From Lysobacterales bacterium (GTDB lineage Bacteria; Pseudomonadota; Gammaproteobacteria; Xanthomonadales; SZUA-36), in contig SHZL01000107.1 in assembly GCA_009692275.1 (NCBI GenBank), positions 1-8,711 on the forward strand: DNA of 8,711 nucleotides, in the 5' to 3' direction. Every line of letters begins with the position of its first letter. The stretch's first letter is position 1. Of this stretch, positions 1 to 5,475 are shown one piece after another. A program made the position numbers and the translations under genes. The notes under the pieces were generated by a model. The model did no database searches, had not been told where the DNA came from, and saw nothing but the letters and a program-made list of their open reading frames with translations.

Positions 1-441
1 GAATTCCACATGACCCATCGCGAGGCGGCCGATGCCGTTGGCCGCTCCCGCGCTGCGGTTTCCAACCTGTTGCGCCTGCTGGAGCTGATGCAGGAGGTCA
101 AGGACATGGTGGATGGCCGCCTGATCGAGATGGGTCACGCCCGCGCCCTGTTGTCCCTGGATGCCGGCCTGCAACTCAAAGCCGCGCGCGAAGTCGTCAC
201 GCGCAAACTATCGGTGCGGGACACGGAAGCCCTGGTGCGCCGCCTGCAGCTGCCGGCCAAAAAGCCTGCCCGAAAAACCGACCCGGATATCCAGCGCTTG
301 CAGAACCGCCTGGAGGAATCCCTGTGCGCCAGGGTAAAAATTCAGCACCAGGCTTCCGGCAAAGGCAAACTGGTGATCAGTTACAACACCGCCGACGAAC
401 TCGAAGGCATTCTCGACCACATCAAGCTGGCCGGCGAGTAA
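1..441 (+). CDS. parB: Chromosome-partitioning protein ParB (3' part, start outside window)
   Basis: ParB binds centromere-like parS sites, spreads as a CTP-dependent clamp and works with ParA to segregate the origin region. The reading frame is open from base 1 and ends at TAA 439-441, so about 146 C-terminal residues of a protein usually near 290 are present. The first residues (THREAADAVGRSRAAVSNLL) are the classic ParB helix-turn-helix that reads parS. The stretch after it (EMGHARALLSL) continues the central DNA-binding domain. A lysine/proline-rich linker (near KKPARK) leads to the C-terminal dimerisation domain ending in DELEGILDHIKLAGE. An ATG at 10 exists, but it lies inside the conserved domain and is not the start. 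The next gene is convergent, 14 bases away. In related bacteria atpI normally follows parB; here a three-gene minus-strand operon intervenes. Family assignment is very secure. Confidence 0.96.
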   Translation, partial: EFHMTHREAADAVGRSRAAVSNLLRLLELMQEVKDMVDGRLIEMGHARALLSLDAGLQLKAAREVVTRKLSVRDTEALVRRLQLPAKKPARKTDPDIQRLQNRLEESLCARVKIQHQASGKGKLVISYNTADELEGILDHIKLAGE

Positions 442-455
442 ACTGCAAGAGAAGT

Positions 456-758
456 TCAGGACTCCGGGCCGCTGTCCTGCTGCAAGGCGGCCAGCCGTTT
501 GCGTTCGTGGTGCAGCAACTGCAGATTACGGCCATAGATAATGAAGCCCACCGATTGTCCGAGGATGAATACCGGGTCCTGGCGATAGATCGCATAGCTG
601 AGCAGCACCATGGCACCGCCTATGCTGCACCACCAGAAGGCTTCGGGGATCACGCTTTTCTTGGCGCGTTCGCTGCTGATCCACTGGATCAGGAAGCGTG
701 CAGAAAACAGTGCCTGGCCGCCGAATCCAATTATCAGCCACATGGTTTCAGGTTTCAT
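456..758 (-). CDS. Small LABN-domain membrane protein (lipid A biosynthesis N-terminal domain family)
   Basis: This is a 100-residue membrane protein with about three hydrophobic helices: residues 5-25, 38-57 and 62-80. It carries the LABN-domain pattern (Pfam family named after the N-terminal domain of some lipid A acyltransferases): a GQ...RF..QW.SE.AK motif (14-34), then VIPEAFWW (36-43), DPVF.LGQ (61-68) and Y.RN (75-78). The domain is distantly related to SWEET/PQ-loop small transporters. Its biochemical role is not well settled. Stand-alone versions often sit beside GT2 and ArnT-like enzymes, as here, so help in presenting or moving a polyprenyl-linked sugar is an inference. The gene is last in a three-gene minus-strand operon. 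Its ribosome-binding site GAGGAA (complement of 764-769) overlaps the TGA of the upstream GT2 gene, leaving a 5-base spacer to the ATG, which suggests coupled translation. Confidence 0.85.
   Translation of the reverse strand: MKPETMWLIIGFGGQALFSARFLIQWISSERAKKSVIPEAFWWCSIGGAMVLLSYAIYRQDPVFILGQSVGFIIYGRNLQLLHHERKRLAALQQDSGPES
457..479. terminator. Small inverted repeat at the convergent parB / LABN-gene junction
   Basis: CAGGAC (457-462) and GTCCTG (474-479) form a perfect 6-bp inverted repeat around an 11-base GC-rich loop. It begins inside the stop codon of the minus-strand LABN gene and lies 15 bases after the parB stop. The place suits a shared terminator, but neither side has a clear T-run, so an intrinsic terminator is only a weak suggestion. 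Confidence 0.22.
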
Positions 759-767
759 AGGAATTCC

Positions 768-1511
768 TCAGGCTAGTTCTTCAACAGACGGGCGGTGCGA
801 ACGGCGAATCAGCCACGCCACGCCCAGCAGGTCCACGATTCCGACCCATAGTCGATTCCAGATACCGTATTTTGATTTGCCCCGCAACCGTGGCCGGTGC
901 TTGACCGGTACGCTGATCACCGTGCTTCCGGTGCGCTGCACCAGGGTGGGCAGAAAGCGGTGCATATGGTCGAAGTACGGCAGGCCGATAAACACGTCGC
1001 GGTAGAAAACCTTGATACCGCAGCCGGTATCCGGCGTGCCGTCACGCAACATGTTGCGACGTATGCCATTGGCGATGCGTGAAGACAGCAGCTTGACCGC
1101 ACTGTCTTTTCTCTGCGTGCGCCAGCCCGCCACCATGGCCACCCGGCGGCTGGCCCCAGCGTTGGCCCCGGCGTTGGCATCCAGCAGGGCCTGCAGTAGC
1201 GCGGGGAGATCAGCAGGATCATTCTGGCCGTCGCCATCCAGGGTAGCAACCACAGCGGCCCGCGCCGCCTTGACACCATTCCATACGGCAGTGCTTTGGC
1301 CGCAACGCAGGGAATGTCGCAGGGCGCGCAGCCGGGGGTTTTCCGCCCGCAATTGCTGCAACTGCGCCCAGGAGCTGTCAGCGCTGCAATCATCCACCAC
1401 GATGATCTCGTACTCACGGCCCCTGAACACCTGGGTGACTTCCGCCACCAGCGGCTGGATGTTCGCTTCCTCGTTGTATACCGGGATCACAATGCTGATT
1501 TCAAGACTCAT
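768..1511 (-). CDS. GT2 family glycosyltransferase, polyprenyl-phosphate sugar synthase type (ArnC/DPM1-like)
   Basis: The likely role is transfer of a sugar from a nucleotide-sugar donor to undecaprenyl phosphate on the cytoplasmic face, feeding the ArnT-like enzyme encoded just upstream. The protein has 247 residues with a GT-A fold: IVIPVYNEEANI (7-18), VVDDCSADSS (38-47, nucleotide-binding), DGDGQNDP (92-99, the metal-binding DxD region) and DTGCGIK (161-167), followed by the KHRPRLRGKSKYG stretch typical of ArnC/dolichyl-phosphate mannose synthases. Unlike ArnC it has no C-terminal pair of membrane helices; one hydrophobic stretch at 218-236 may anchor it. Its ATG overlaps the stop of the preceding gene (ATGA). 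A strong Shine-Dalgarno GGAGGTGA (complement of 1518-1525) lies 7-9 bases upstream, so the start is secure. The sugar cannot be read from the sequence. A duplicated ANAG pair (residues 112-119) marks a variable loop. Confidence 0.88.
   Translation of the reverse strand: MSLEISIVIPVYNEEANIQPLVAEVTQVFRGREYEIIVVDDCSADSSWAQLQQLRAENPRLRALRHSLRCGQSTAVWNGVKAARAAVVATLDGDGQNDPADLPALLQALLDANAGANAGASRRVAMVAGWRTQRKDSAVKLLSSRIANGIRRNMLRDGTPDTGCGIKVFYRDVFIGLPYFDHMHRFLPTLVQRTGSTVISVPVKHRPRLRGKSKYGIWNRLWVGIVDLLGVAWLIRRSHRPSVEELA
1154..1177 (+). repeat. Two 12-bp tandem units inside the GT2 gene
   Basis: CCCCAGCGTTGG (1154-1165) is followed directly by CCCCGGCGTTGG (1166-1177), 11 of 12 bases identical. On the coding (minus) strand this gives the repeated peptide Ala-Asn-Ala-Gly in a loop between the DxD motif and the C-terminal half of the enzyme. 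Being a multiple of three it keeps frame; copy number could vary among strains without breaking the gene. Confidence 0.6.
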
Positions 1512-3184
1512 GCGGTTTCACCTCCCGACTGCGAGGCAAAATCACAGGCGGGCAGGATCGCATCCGCCGTGACCAGCAACCAGTGCAAGCGGTGGAACAT
1601 GCCCAGGTCTTCGGCCCGTGCCCTATCCACGCACGCAGGCACATCCACGTCCGGGAACAGCAGCCAGCGGGAAGAACCGGACTGCAACCAGTTAAAAGCA
1701 GCCTGCCACTGATCCGCACCTGCAGCACCCATACCGAACAGGACGGGTTCCGCGGTTCTTTGCAATCGTGCCTGCAACAGGGTTTGCTCGCGCCAGCCGG
1801 CGAGACCCAGTTCAGCATCCGGACCGATACGCATGGCTACTTCCTGCAGGAGTCCCTTTGATGAGCGCATATCATTCAACAATGGCGTGGCAAAAAGGCG
1901 GTAGGCCAGCCAGGTCGCGAGCAGGATGACGCTCAGCCAGTGGAACGCACGTTTGCGGCGGAACAGGCTACCGCTGAGCAAAGCAGTTGCCACCGCCCAA
2001 ACAAACGGCGAAGTGAACTCCGCCAGCGGGATGCCGAAGGAATTTTTCAGTGTGAACCAACCCATCGACACCGCCACAGCCCCCAGCAGCGCCAGGGTCA
2101 TCAGGCTGCCAAGCAGGTAGTACATCCATTGCAAAGCGGTGCGCCGCACCAGCTGGTCAAACAATGGCGCCACTGCCAGCGCCACCAGCGGAAGCGCCGG
2201 GTAGATGTAGATATCGCGCTTGGCTGGCGAGGCGGAAAAAAACACGATGACCAGGGCTACCCAGGCCAGGGGCAGCCAGAATCGCGGCTCACTGCGGGCA
2301 GTCCGCCACCAATGCGGCAGGGCAAACAGCATGAGCGGGCTCAGGCTCATCCAGTTGAGTGGAATGACCCGAACGAGGTAATACCAGAACGGGTGGAAAT
2401 GCCCCCACGGCGTGGAATAACGGTTGACGGTCTGGTGCAGGAGAATATTGTCGCGGTAGGCCGCAATGGCCGGGTCGTGCCGGCTGAGCAACAACAGGGG
2501 CACCACCCATGCCAGCAGCGGCAGCAAGAATGCACCCACAGCTGCCCAGCGCCAGGACGCCGGCACGGCCGGGGTGATGGCGCCGGGCGCATGGCCGATG
2601 CGCCGATACAGCATGGCGAGGGGGACGAACAGTACCGGCAGGAAACCCACCCCCTTGGTAATCACGCCCAGCCCGCAGGCCAGGGCGGCGAGGCACAGCC
2701 AAAACGGTGCAGGGCCGCGCAGGTAGTGGCGCAGGAAGCCCGTGGCCGCCAGCGTAGTCCACAGGCATAACAAGGCGTCGATCTGGCCGTCGCTGGTCTG
2801 TTTGAGAAACTGGAAAGTGCAAAACAACAACACAGCTGCGATCAGCCCGGTGCGCCGGTCCCACAGATCACGGCCGCAGGCATACACCAACCACAAGGTC
2901 CCGAGCCCGGCGAGCAACGAGGGCAACAGGAAGGCCAACCGGATCGATCCGGACATGGCGTACACAACGGCTTCCGACCACATGAACAGTGGCGGCTTGT
3001 CCGGATAGAGCTCACCCCCCCGTGTGGGTAAAAACCACTTGCTACTCTCCACCATTTCCTGCGCCACCAGCACGTAGCGGGGCTCATCGGGTGGCCACGG
3101 GTCGCGCATACCAAGACCAACGGACAAGTAGAGCGCGGCCAGCAGCAGGGCCGCCACCGGCAAAGTGCGGGTATCCATTTTCAT
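1508..3184 (-). CDS. ArnT-like membrane glycosyltransferase (GT-C fold, GT39/GT83 type)
   Basis: This is a 558-residue polytopic protein, close to the roughly 550 of E. coli ArnT, which moves aminoarabinose from undecaprenyl phosphate to lipid A in the periplasm. After a first membrane helix (8-26) comes PPDEPRY (31-37), matching the PDETRY loop with the catalytic acid of ArnT/PMT enzymes, then YPDKPPL (60-66) with the conserved Lys-Pro. QTVNRYSTPW and HPFWYYL (251-270) and SPAKRDIYIYP (319-329) match further ArnT family blocks. Around a dozen hydrophobic segments fill residues 8-430. The last 120 residues look like the soluble periplasmic domain. The gene is first in the minus-strand operon. 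ATG 3184 has no clear Shine-Dalgarno, and a second ATG at 3178 is possible. The donor sugar is unknown: none of the genes that make aminoarabinose (arnA, arnB, arnD) is in view. Lipid A or another envelope glycan is the likely acceptor by inference. Confidence 0.88.
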   Translation of the reverse strand: MKMDTRTLPVAALLLAALYLSVGLGMRDPWPPDEPRYVLVAQEMVESSKWFLPTRGGELYPDKPPLFMWSEAVVYAMSGSIRLAFLLPSLLAGLGTLWLVYACGRDLWDRRTGLIAAVLLFCTFQFLKQTSDGQIDALLCLWTTLAATGFLRHYLRGPAPFWLCLAALACGLGVITKGVGFLPVLFVPLAMLYRRIGHAPGAITPAVPASWRWAAVGAFLLPLLAWVVPLLLLSRHDPAIAAYRDNILLHQTVNRYSTPWGHFHPFWYYLVRVIPLNWMSLSPLMLFALPHWWRTARSEPRFWLPLAWVALVIVFFSASPAKRDIYIYPALPLVALAVAPLFDQLVRRTALQWMYYLLGSLMTLALLGAVAVSMGWFTLKNSFGIPLAEFTSPFVWAVATALLSGSLFRRKRAFHWLSVILLATWLAYRLFATPLLNDMRSSKGLLQEVAMRIGPDAELGLAGWREQTLLQARLQRTAEPVLFGMGAAGADQWQAAFNWLQSGSSRWLLFPDVDVPACVDRARAEDLGMFHRLHWLLVTADAILPACDFASQSGGETA

Positions 3185-3212
3185 GGTGGTGATTTGCTAA
3201 TCTTCTTGGCCT

Positions 3213-3229
3213 TGAGCCCCTTGGGCTCA
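3213..3229. promoter_or_regulatory. Perfect 7-bp inverted repeat upstream of the ArnT-like gene
   Basis: TGAGCCC (3213-3219) and GGGCTCA (3223-3229) are perfectly complementary around a 3-base spacer, 29-45 bases before the ATG of the minus-strand operon. It could be an operator or an mRNA leader hairpin. It is not followed by a T-run on either strand, so it is not an intrinsic terminator. No known regulator site was recognised. Confidence 0.4.
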
Positions 3230-3410
3230 GATCGATAGGTCGTCCGGTGTCTCAAGGGCATAAGTTAGTGATGCAAGTCAGGGCGATAGCTACCGGACAC
3301 CAGTAGCATTTTAGGCTATTCGCTGCTACTTAACAGCACGGAATCAGGAGTCGTCGGGCGCTGCTGTCTTGCCTCAGGCCCGGTTTCCATGCGAGGGGCG
3401 GATGTTTCAA

Positions 3411-3440
3411 TTGCCCGCAGCTTTTTATCAATGCTAAAAT
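3411..3440 (+). promoter_or_regulatory. Probable sigma-70 promoter of the atp operon
   Basis: TTGCCC at 3411-3416 (4 of 6 to TTGACA) is followed after an 18-base spacer by TAAAAT at 3435-3440 (5 of 6 to TATAAT). A TG sits one base before the -10, giving an extended -10 (TGCTAAAAT). Transcription would start near 3447, leaving a leader of about 53 bases before atpI. A main atp promoter just upstream of atpI is what is known in E. coli. Confidence 0.65.
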
Positions 3441-3499
3441 GAGCGGTCTTTAGCCCCGCTTCAGATTTAAACGGGGTGCGTGCAGGGGGCCGTGCAGTA

Positions 3500-3889
3500 A
3501 TGCAGATGAATCAGCAGCCCACTTACGCTGCCAGGACAGCGCGTGCGCTGGTCGTGGCACTGAGGATCCAGACCTTAGTAGCCATTTTGCTGGCCATGGG
3601 ATTGTTGCTGCTTGGTCCGGTAGCCGCTTATTCATCAATATGCGGCAGCCTGGTGGTGTATTTGCCCGGTTTGTTGTTCACCCTTCTGGTGGTACGCAAG
3701 ATGGGTGATGACAGCGCATCTTTTCTGGGTACTGCTGCTGTGGCTGAGTTCGGCAAGTTGTTGTTGACGGGTGTGTTGTGTGCCTTGGTTTTTATCTGGG
3801 TAAAACCGCTGGCGCCGATGTGGTTTTTTGTCGGCATGTTGACGGTACTGATAACCAGTTGGATTGGTTTGGCCAGGGCCATACGCTAG
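3500..3889 (+). CDS. atpI: ATP synthase assembly protein AtpI (subunit I)
   Basis: AtpI is a small membrane protein that aids assembly of the c-subunit ring; it is not part of the finished enzyme and is usually dispensable. The predicted 129 residues contain four hydrophobic helices (roughly 17-38, 43-63, 82-102 and 106-126). Between the second and third lies the charged loop VRKMGDDSASFLGTAAVAEF, typical of the family. I chose ATG 3500 because AGGGGG at 3484-3489 lies 10 bases upstream; the frame also opens at GTG 3476, which would add eight unlikely residues, and ATG 3506 is another option. First gene of the atp operon, with the promoter candidate about 60 bases upstream. It is poorly conserved as usual, so the call rests on size, membrane pattern and its place before atpB. 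An unusually long 144-base spacer separates it from atpB. Confidence 0.9.
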   Translation: MQMNQQPTYAARTARALVVALRIQTLVAILLAMGLLLLGPVAAYSSICGSLVVYLPGLLFTLLVVRKMGDDSASFLGTAAVAEFGKLLLTGVLCALVFIWVKPLAPMWFFVGMLTVLITSWIGLARAIR

Positions 3890-3943
3890 GCGGTGCTCTG
3901 GGAGCGGGGTTGTTTCTGCAAGGTGCGCTGTGGAGCGAGTTTT

Positions 3944-3978
3944 TTAGGGAAGTTCTGAATAAATCAGAGTTTCCTTAG
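3944..3978. repeat. Palindromic repeat, copy 1, in the atpI-atpB spacer
   Basis: Bases 3944-3958 pair with 3964-3978 to form a 15-bp stem (four G-U pairs, no mismatch) around the 5-base loop ATAAA. On the minus strand bases 3974-3948 match the plus strand at 5111-5137 in 24 of 27 positions, including the 16-base core GGAAACTCTGATTTAT. It lies between atpI and atpB on the same transcript. A T-run (3940-3945) precedes rather than follows it, so terminator function is doubtful. It may be a dispersed intergenic palindrome or the relic of a miniature mobile element. Confidence 0.75.
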
Positions 3979-4033
3979 TTGTTGAACACGTGTCCCCATC
4001 AGGACGGCGAAACGGAAATTAGCGGATCAGAAC

Positions 4034-5110
4034 ATGTCAGGCGATAGTGAAAGTATCTCTCAAAGTGCGTATATCCAGCACCACCTGCAAAATCTGACCT
4101 TTGGCAAGACAGTCGAAGGTACGTGGCGATTCGCTCATTCGCCGGCGGAAGCCACTGCCATGGGTTTCTGGGCCGTCAATGTCGATACCATGTTCTGGTC
4201 CCTGCTGATGGGCGTGGTTTTTTTCTTGCTGTTTCGCAGTGTCGCCAGGAAAGCCAATTCCGGCGTGCCTTCGCGCTTCCAGTCGGCGATTGAAGGCGTT
4301 GTGGAATTCGTTGATACCAATGTTCGTGACTCTTTTCACGGCACCAGTCGGCTGATTGCGCCCCTGGCACTGACTGTTTTCACCTGGATTTTTTTCATGA
4401 ATTGCATGGACCTGATCCCGGTGGACTGGCTGCCGACTTTAGCGGGTGTTGGTGGACAAGCATTCTTTGGGATGGATCGCGCGCACGTTTACCAAAAAGT
4501 AGTGCCCACCGCGGATGTCAATGCCACGATGGGCATGGCCATCGCTGTGTTTATATTGATCATTATCTACAGCATTCGCTTCAAAGGTGTGGGCGGTTTT
4601 TTGGGCGAGCTGGTCATGAATCCGCTGAATCCGAAGGAATTGGGTATGCCAAAGATTTTCTGGCCCTTCGTAATGGTGTTTAATCTGCTGCTGGAACTGG
4701 TAACCCTTTTCTCCAGGCCGGTTTCGCTGGGGCTGCGATTGTTTGGCAATATGTACGCGGGCGAGCTGATCTTTATCCTTATTGCCATGGTGTTCACAGC
4801 GGGTTCGGGAATCATGGGCGCCGGTCTGAGCGCCATTTTCGGTGAGCACATCCCAACCTGGTTCTGGGTCGCGGCCACGGCTGTTGTATTTGCCACCCTG
4901 TGGCTGAACATGAAGGGCAAGCTGAGCAATGGCAAGACCTGGCTGGTGTTGTTCGCGGAAATGCTACTGGTCGGGGGTTTGGCGTTCCTCGGCGGGCAAT
5001 TGATGCATTTTGGCTGGGCGGTTTTCCACCTGCTTATCGTGACCCTGCAGGCTTTTATTTTCATGATGTTGACCATTGTCTACCTGAGCATGGCTCAGGA
5101 ACATCATTAG
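4034..5110 (+). CDS. atpB: F1Fo ATP synthase subunit a, with an unusual internal extension
   Basis: Subunit a forms the two proton half-channels of Fo next to the c ring. All key family blocks are visible: FRSVARKANSGVP (67-79), MDLIPVD (125-131), VVPTADVN (156-163), SRPVSLGLRLFGNMYAGE (227-244) with the essential Arg at 235 and Glu at 244, and FHLLIVTLQAFIFMMLTIVY (331-350) with His 332 and Gln 339. These equal E. coli Arg210, Glu219, His245 and Gln252. The protein has 358 residues against 271 in E. coli. Most of the excess lies between Arg235 and Gln339, which are 104 residues apart instead of 42; the extra part holds two hydrophobic stretches (275-293 and 302-321). The frame is intact and the ends are normal. 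The Shine-Dalgarno is weak (a GCGGAT around 4022-4027). The gene is bracketed by two related palindromes. Confidence 0.95.
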   Translation: MSGDSESISQSAYIQHHLQNLTFGKTVEGTWRFAHSPAEATAMGFWAVNVDTMFWSLLMGVVFFLLFRSVARKANSGVPSRFQSAIEGVVEFVDTNVRDSFHGTSRLIAPLALTVFTWIFFMNCMDLIPVDWLPTLAGVGGQAFFGMDRAHVYQKVVPTADVNATMGMAIAVFILIIIYSIRFKGVGGFLGELVMNPLNPKELGMPKIFWPFVMVFNLLLELVTLFSRPVSLGLRLFGNMYAGELIFILIAMVFTAGSGIMGAGLSAIFGEHIPTWFWVAATAVVFATLWLNMKGKLSNGKTWLVLFAEMLLVGGLAFLGGQLMHFGWAVFHLLIVTLQAFIFMMLTIVYLSMAQEHH

Positions 5111-5140
5111 GGAAACTCTGATTTATGCAGAGCTTCTTTG
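5108..5140. repeat. Palindromic repeat, copy 2, over the atpB stop codon
   Basis: Bases 5111-5137 match the reverse complement of 3948-3974 in 24 of 27 positions. This copy also folds: GAAACTCTG (5112-5120) pairs with CAGAGCTTC (5128-5136) with one A-C mismatch around a 7-base loop. Further weak pairs extend the base of the stem through the atpB stop TAG (5108-5110). It sits between atpB and atpE, where a hairpin could limit RNA decay or separate the output of subunit a (one per enzyme) from subunit c (many per enzyme). Confidence 0.72.
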
Positions 5141-5154
5141 TAGATTTGAAGACG

Positions 5155-5191
5155 GATTTATTTTTGCTTTAACAATCTCTGAGAACGGGAG
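5155..5191 (+). promoter_or_regulatory. Probable atpE translation enhancer and Shine-Dalgarno
   Basis: A U-rich tract (GGATTTATTTTTGCTTTAAC, 5155-5174) leads to GGGAG at 5187-5191, six bases before the atpE ATG. In E. coli a U-rich stretch with TTTTAAC, shortly before GGAG, is the known enhancer that makes atpE the most strongly translated gene of the operon. The same arrangement here suggests the same job, probably through ribosomal protein S1. The similarity is from memory, not an alignment. Confidence 0.55.
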
Positions 5192-5197
5192 TTAGTG

Positions 5198-5464
5198 ATG
5201 GAAACTGTAATTGGTATGACCGCAATCGCTGTTGGCTTGCTGATTGGCCTCGGCGCACTGGGCGTTGGTATTGGTGTGGGGATTCTCGGCGGGCGACTGC
5301 TGGAAGGCTCTGCACGGCAGCCGGAACTGGCGCCGATGCTGCAGGGTAAATTCTTCCTTGCCATTGGCCTGCTGGACGCGGTGGCGATGATCGGCGTGGG
5401 TATTGCGCTGTTCTTCACCTTTGCAAACCCCTTCGTGGGCCAGTTGCAAGCCGTGGGCGGCTAG
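5198..5464 (+). CDS. atpE: F1Fo ATP synthase subunit c
   Basis: Subunit c is the proteolipid that builds the rotating proton-carrying ring of Fo. The 88-residue hairpin protein has a glycine-rich first helix (13-32), the polar loop Arg40-Gln41-Pro42 that contacts gamma and epsilon, and a second helix with the proton-binding Asp60 in GLLDA. The C-terminal block ALFFTFANPFVG is typical of gammaproteobacteria. Asp at the ion site, without the added Gln/Glu/Ser-Thr ligands of sodium-type c subunits, points to proton coupling. A GTG three bases earlier (5195) opens the frame, but ATG 5198 is preferred: related proteins begin MET, and GGGAG lies six bases upstream. A palindrome and a U-rich enhancer-like tract precede it in an 87-base spacer. 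Subunit b starts 11 bases after its stop. Confidence 0.98.
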   Translation: METVIGMTAIAVGLLIGLGALGVGIGVGILGGRLLEGSARQPELAPMLQGKFFLAIGLLDAVAMIGVGIALFFTFANPFVGQLQAVGG

Positions 5465-5475
5465 AGGTTTAAGGC

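Larger units (their letters stand above)
3185..3499. other. Divergent control region between the glycosyltransferase operon and atpI
   Basis: These 315 bases hold no credible gene. From left to right I see an inverted repeat at 3213-3229, a weak 7-bp inverted repeat AGTAGCA/TGCTACT (3302-3308 and 3324-3330), a well-formed plus-strand promoter at 3411-3440, and a short hairpin CCCCG/CGGGG (3454-3458 and 3472-3476) in the atp leader. For the minus strand, TAAAAT (complement of 3308-3313) could be a -10 box about 124 bases before the ArnT-like gene, but no matching -35 was found. A GTG at 3476 opens the atpI frame earlier, but I prefer the ATG at 3500. Confidence 0.6.

Noticed and set aside
1..6. 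GAATTC at the very first base, suggesting a cloned EcoRI fragment end
   Set aside because: GAATTC also occurs inside at 760-765, 4304-4309 and 6674-6679; it says nothing about biology.
1940..2770. Plus-strand open frame of 276 codons opposite the ArnT-like gene
   Set aside because: Rich in Gln, Arg, His and Pro with no recognisable domain; it lies wholly inside a well-supported minus-strand gene.
3476..3499. GTG start adding eight residues to AtpI
   Set aside because: No Shine-Dalgarno of suitable form before it, while ATG 3500 has AGGGGG ten bases upstream and gives the usual AtpI length.
3982..3997. CACGTG-centred palindrome (ACACGTGT, 3986-3993) as a parS site near parB
   Set aside because: parS needs TGTTTCACGTGAAACA; the flanks here (TTGAA and TCCCC) do not fit beyond the CACGTG core.
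3948..5137. atpB as cargo of a mobile element bounded by inverted repeats
   Set aside because: atpB is in its normal operon position, no transposase or target duplication is visible, and each repeat is itself palindromic, so inverted orientation is expected half by chance.
5195..5197. GTG start for atpE one codon before the ATG
   Set aside because: Related c subunits begin with Met-Glu-Thr at the ATG, and the spacing from GGGAG fits ATG 5198 better.
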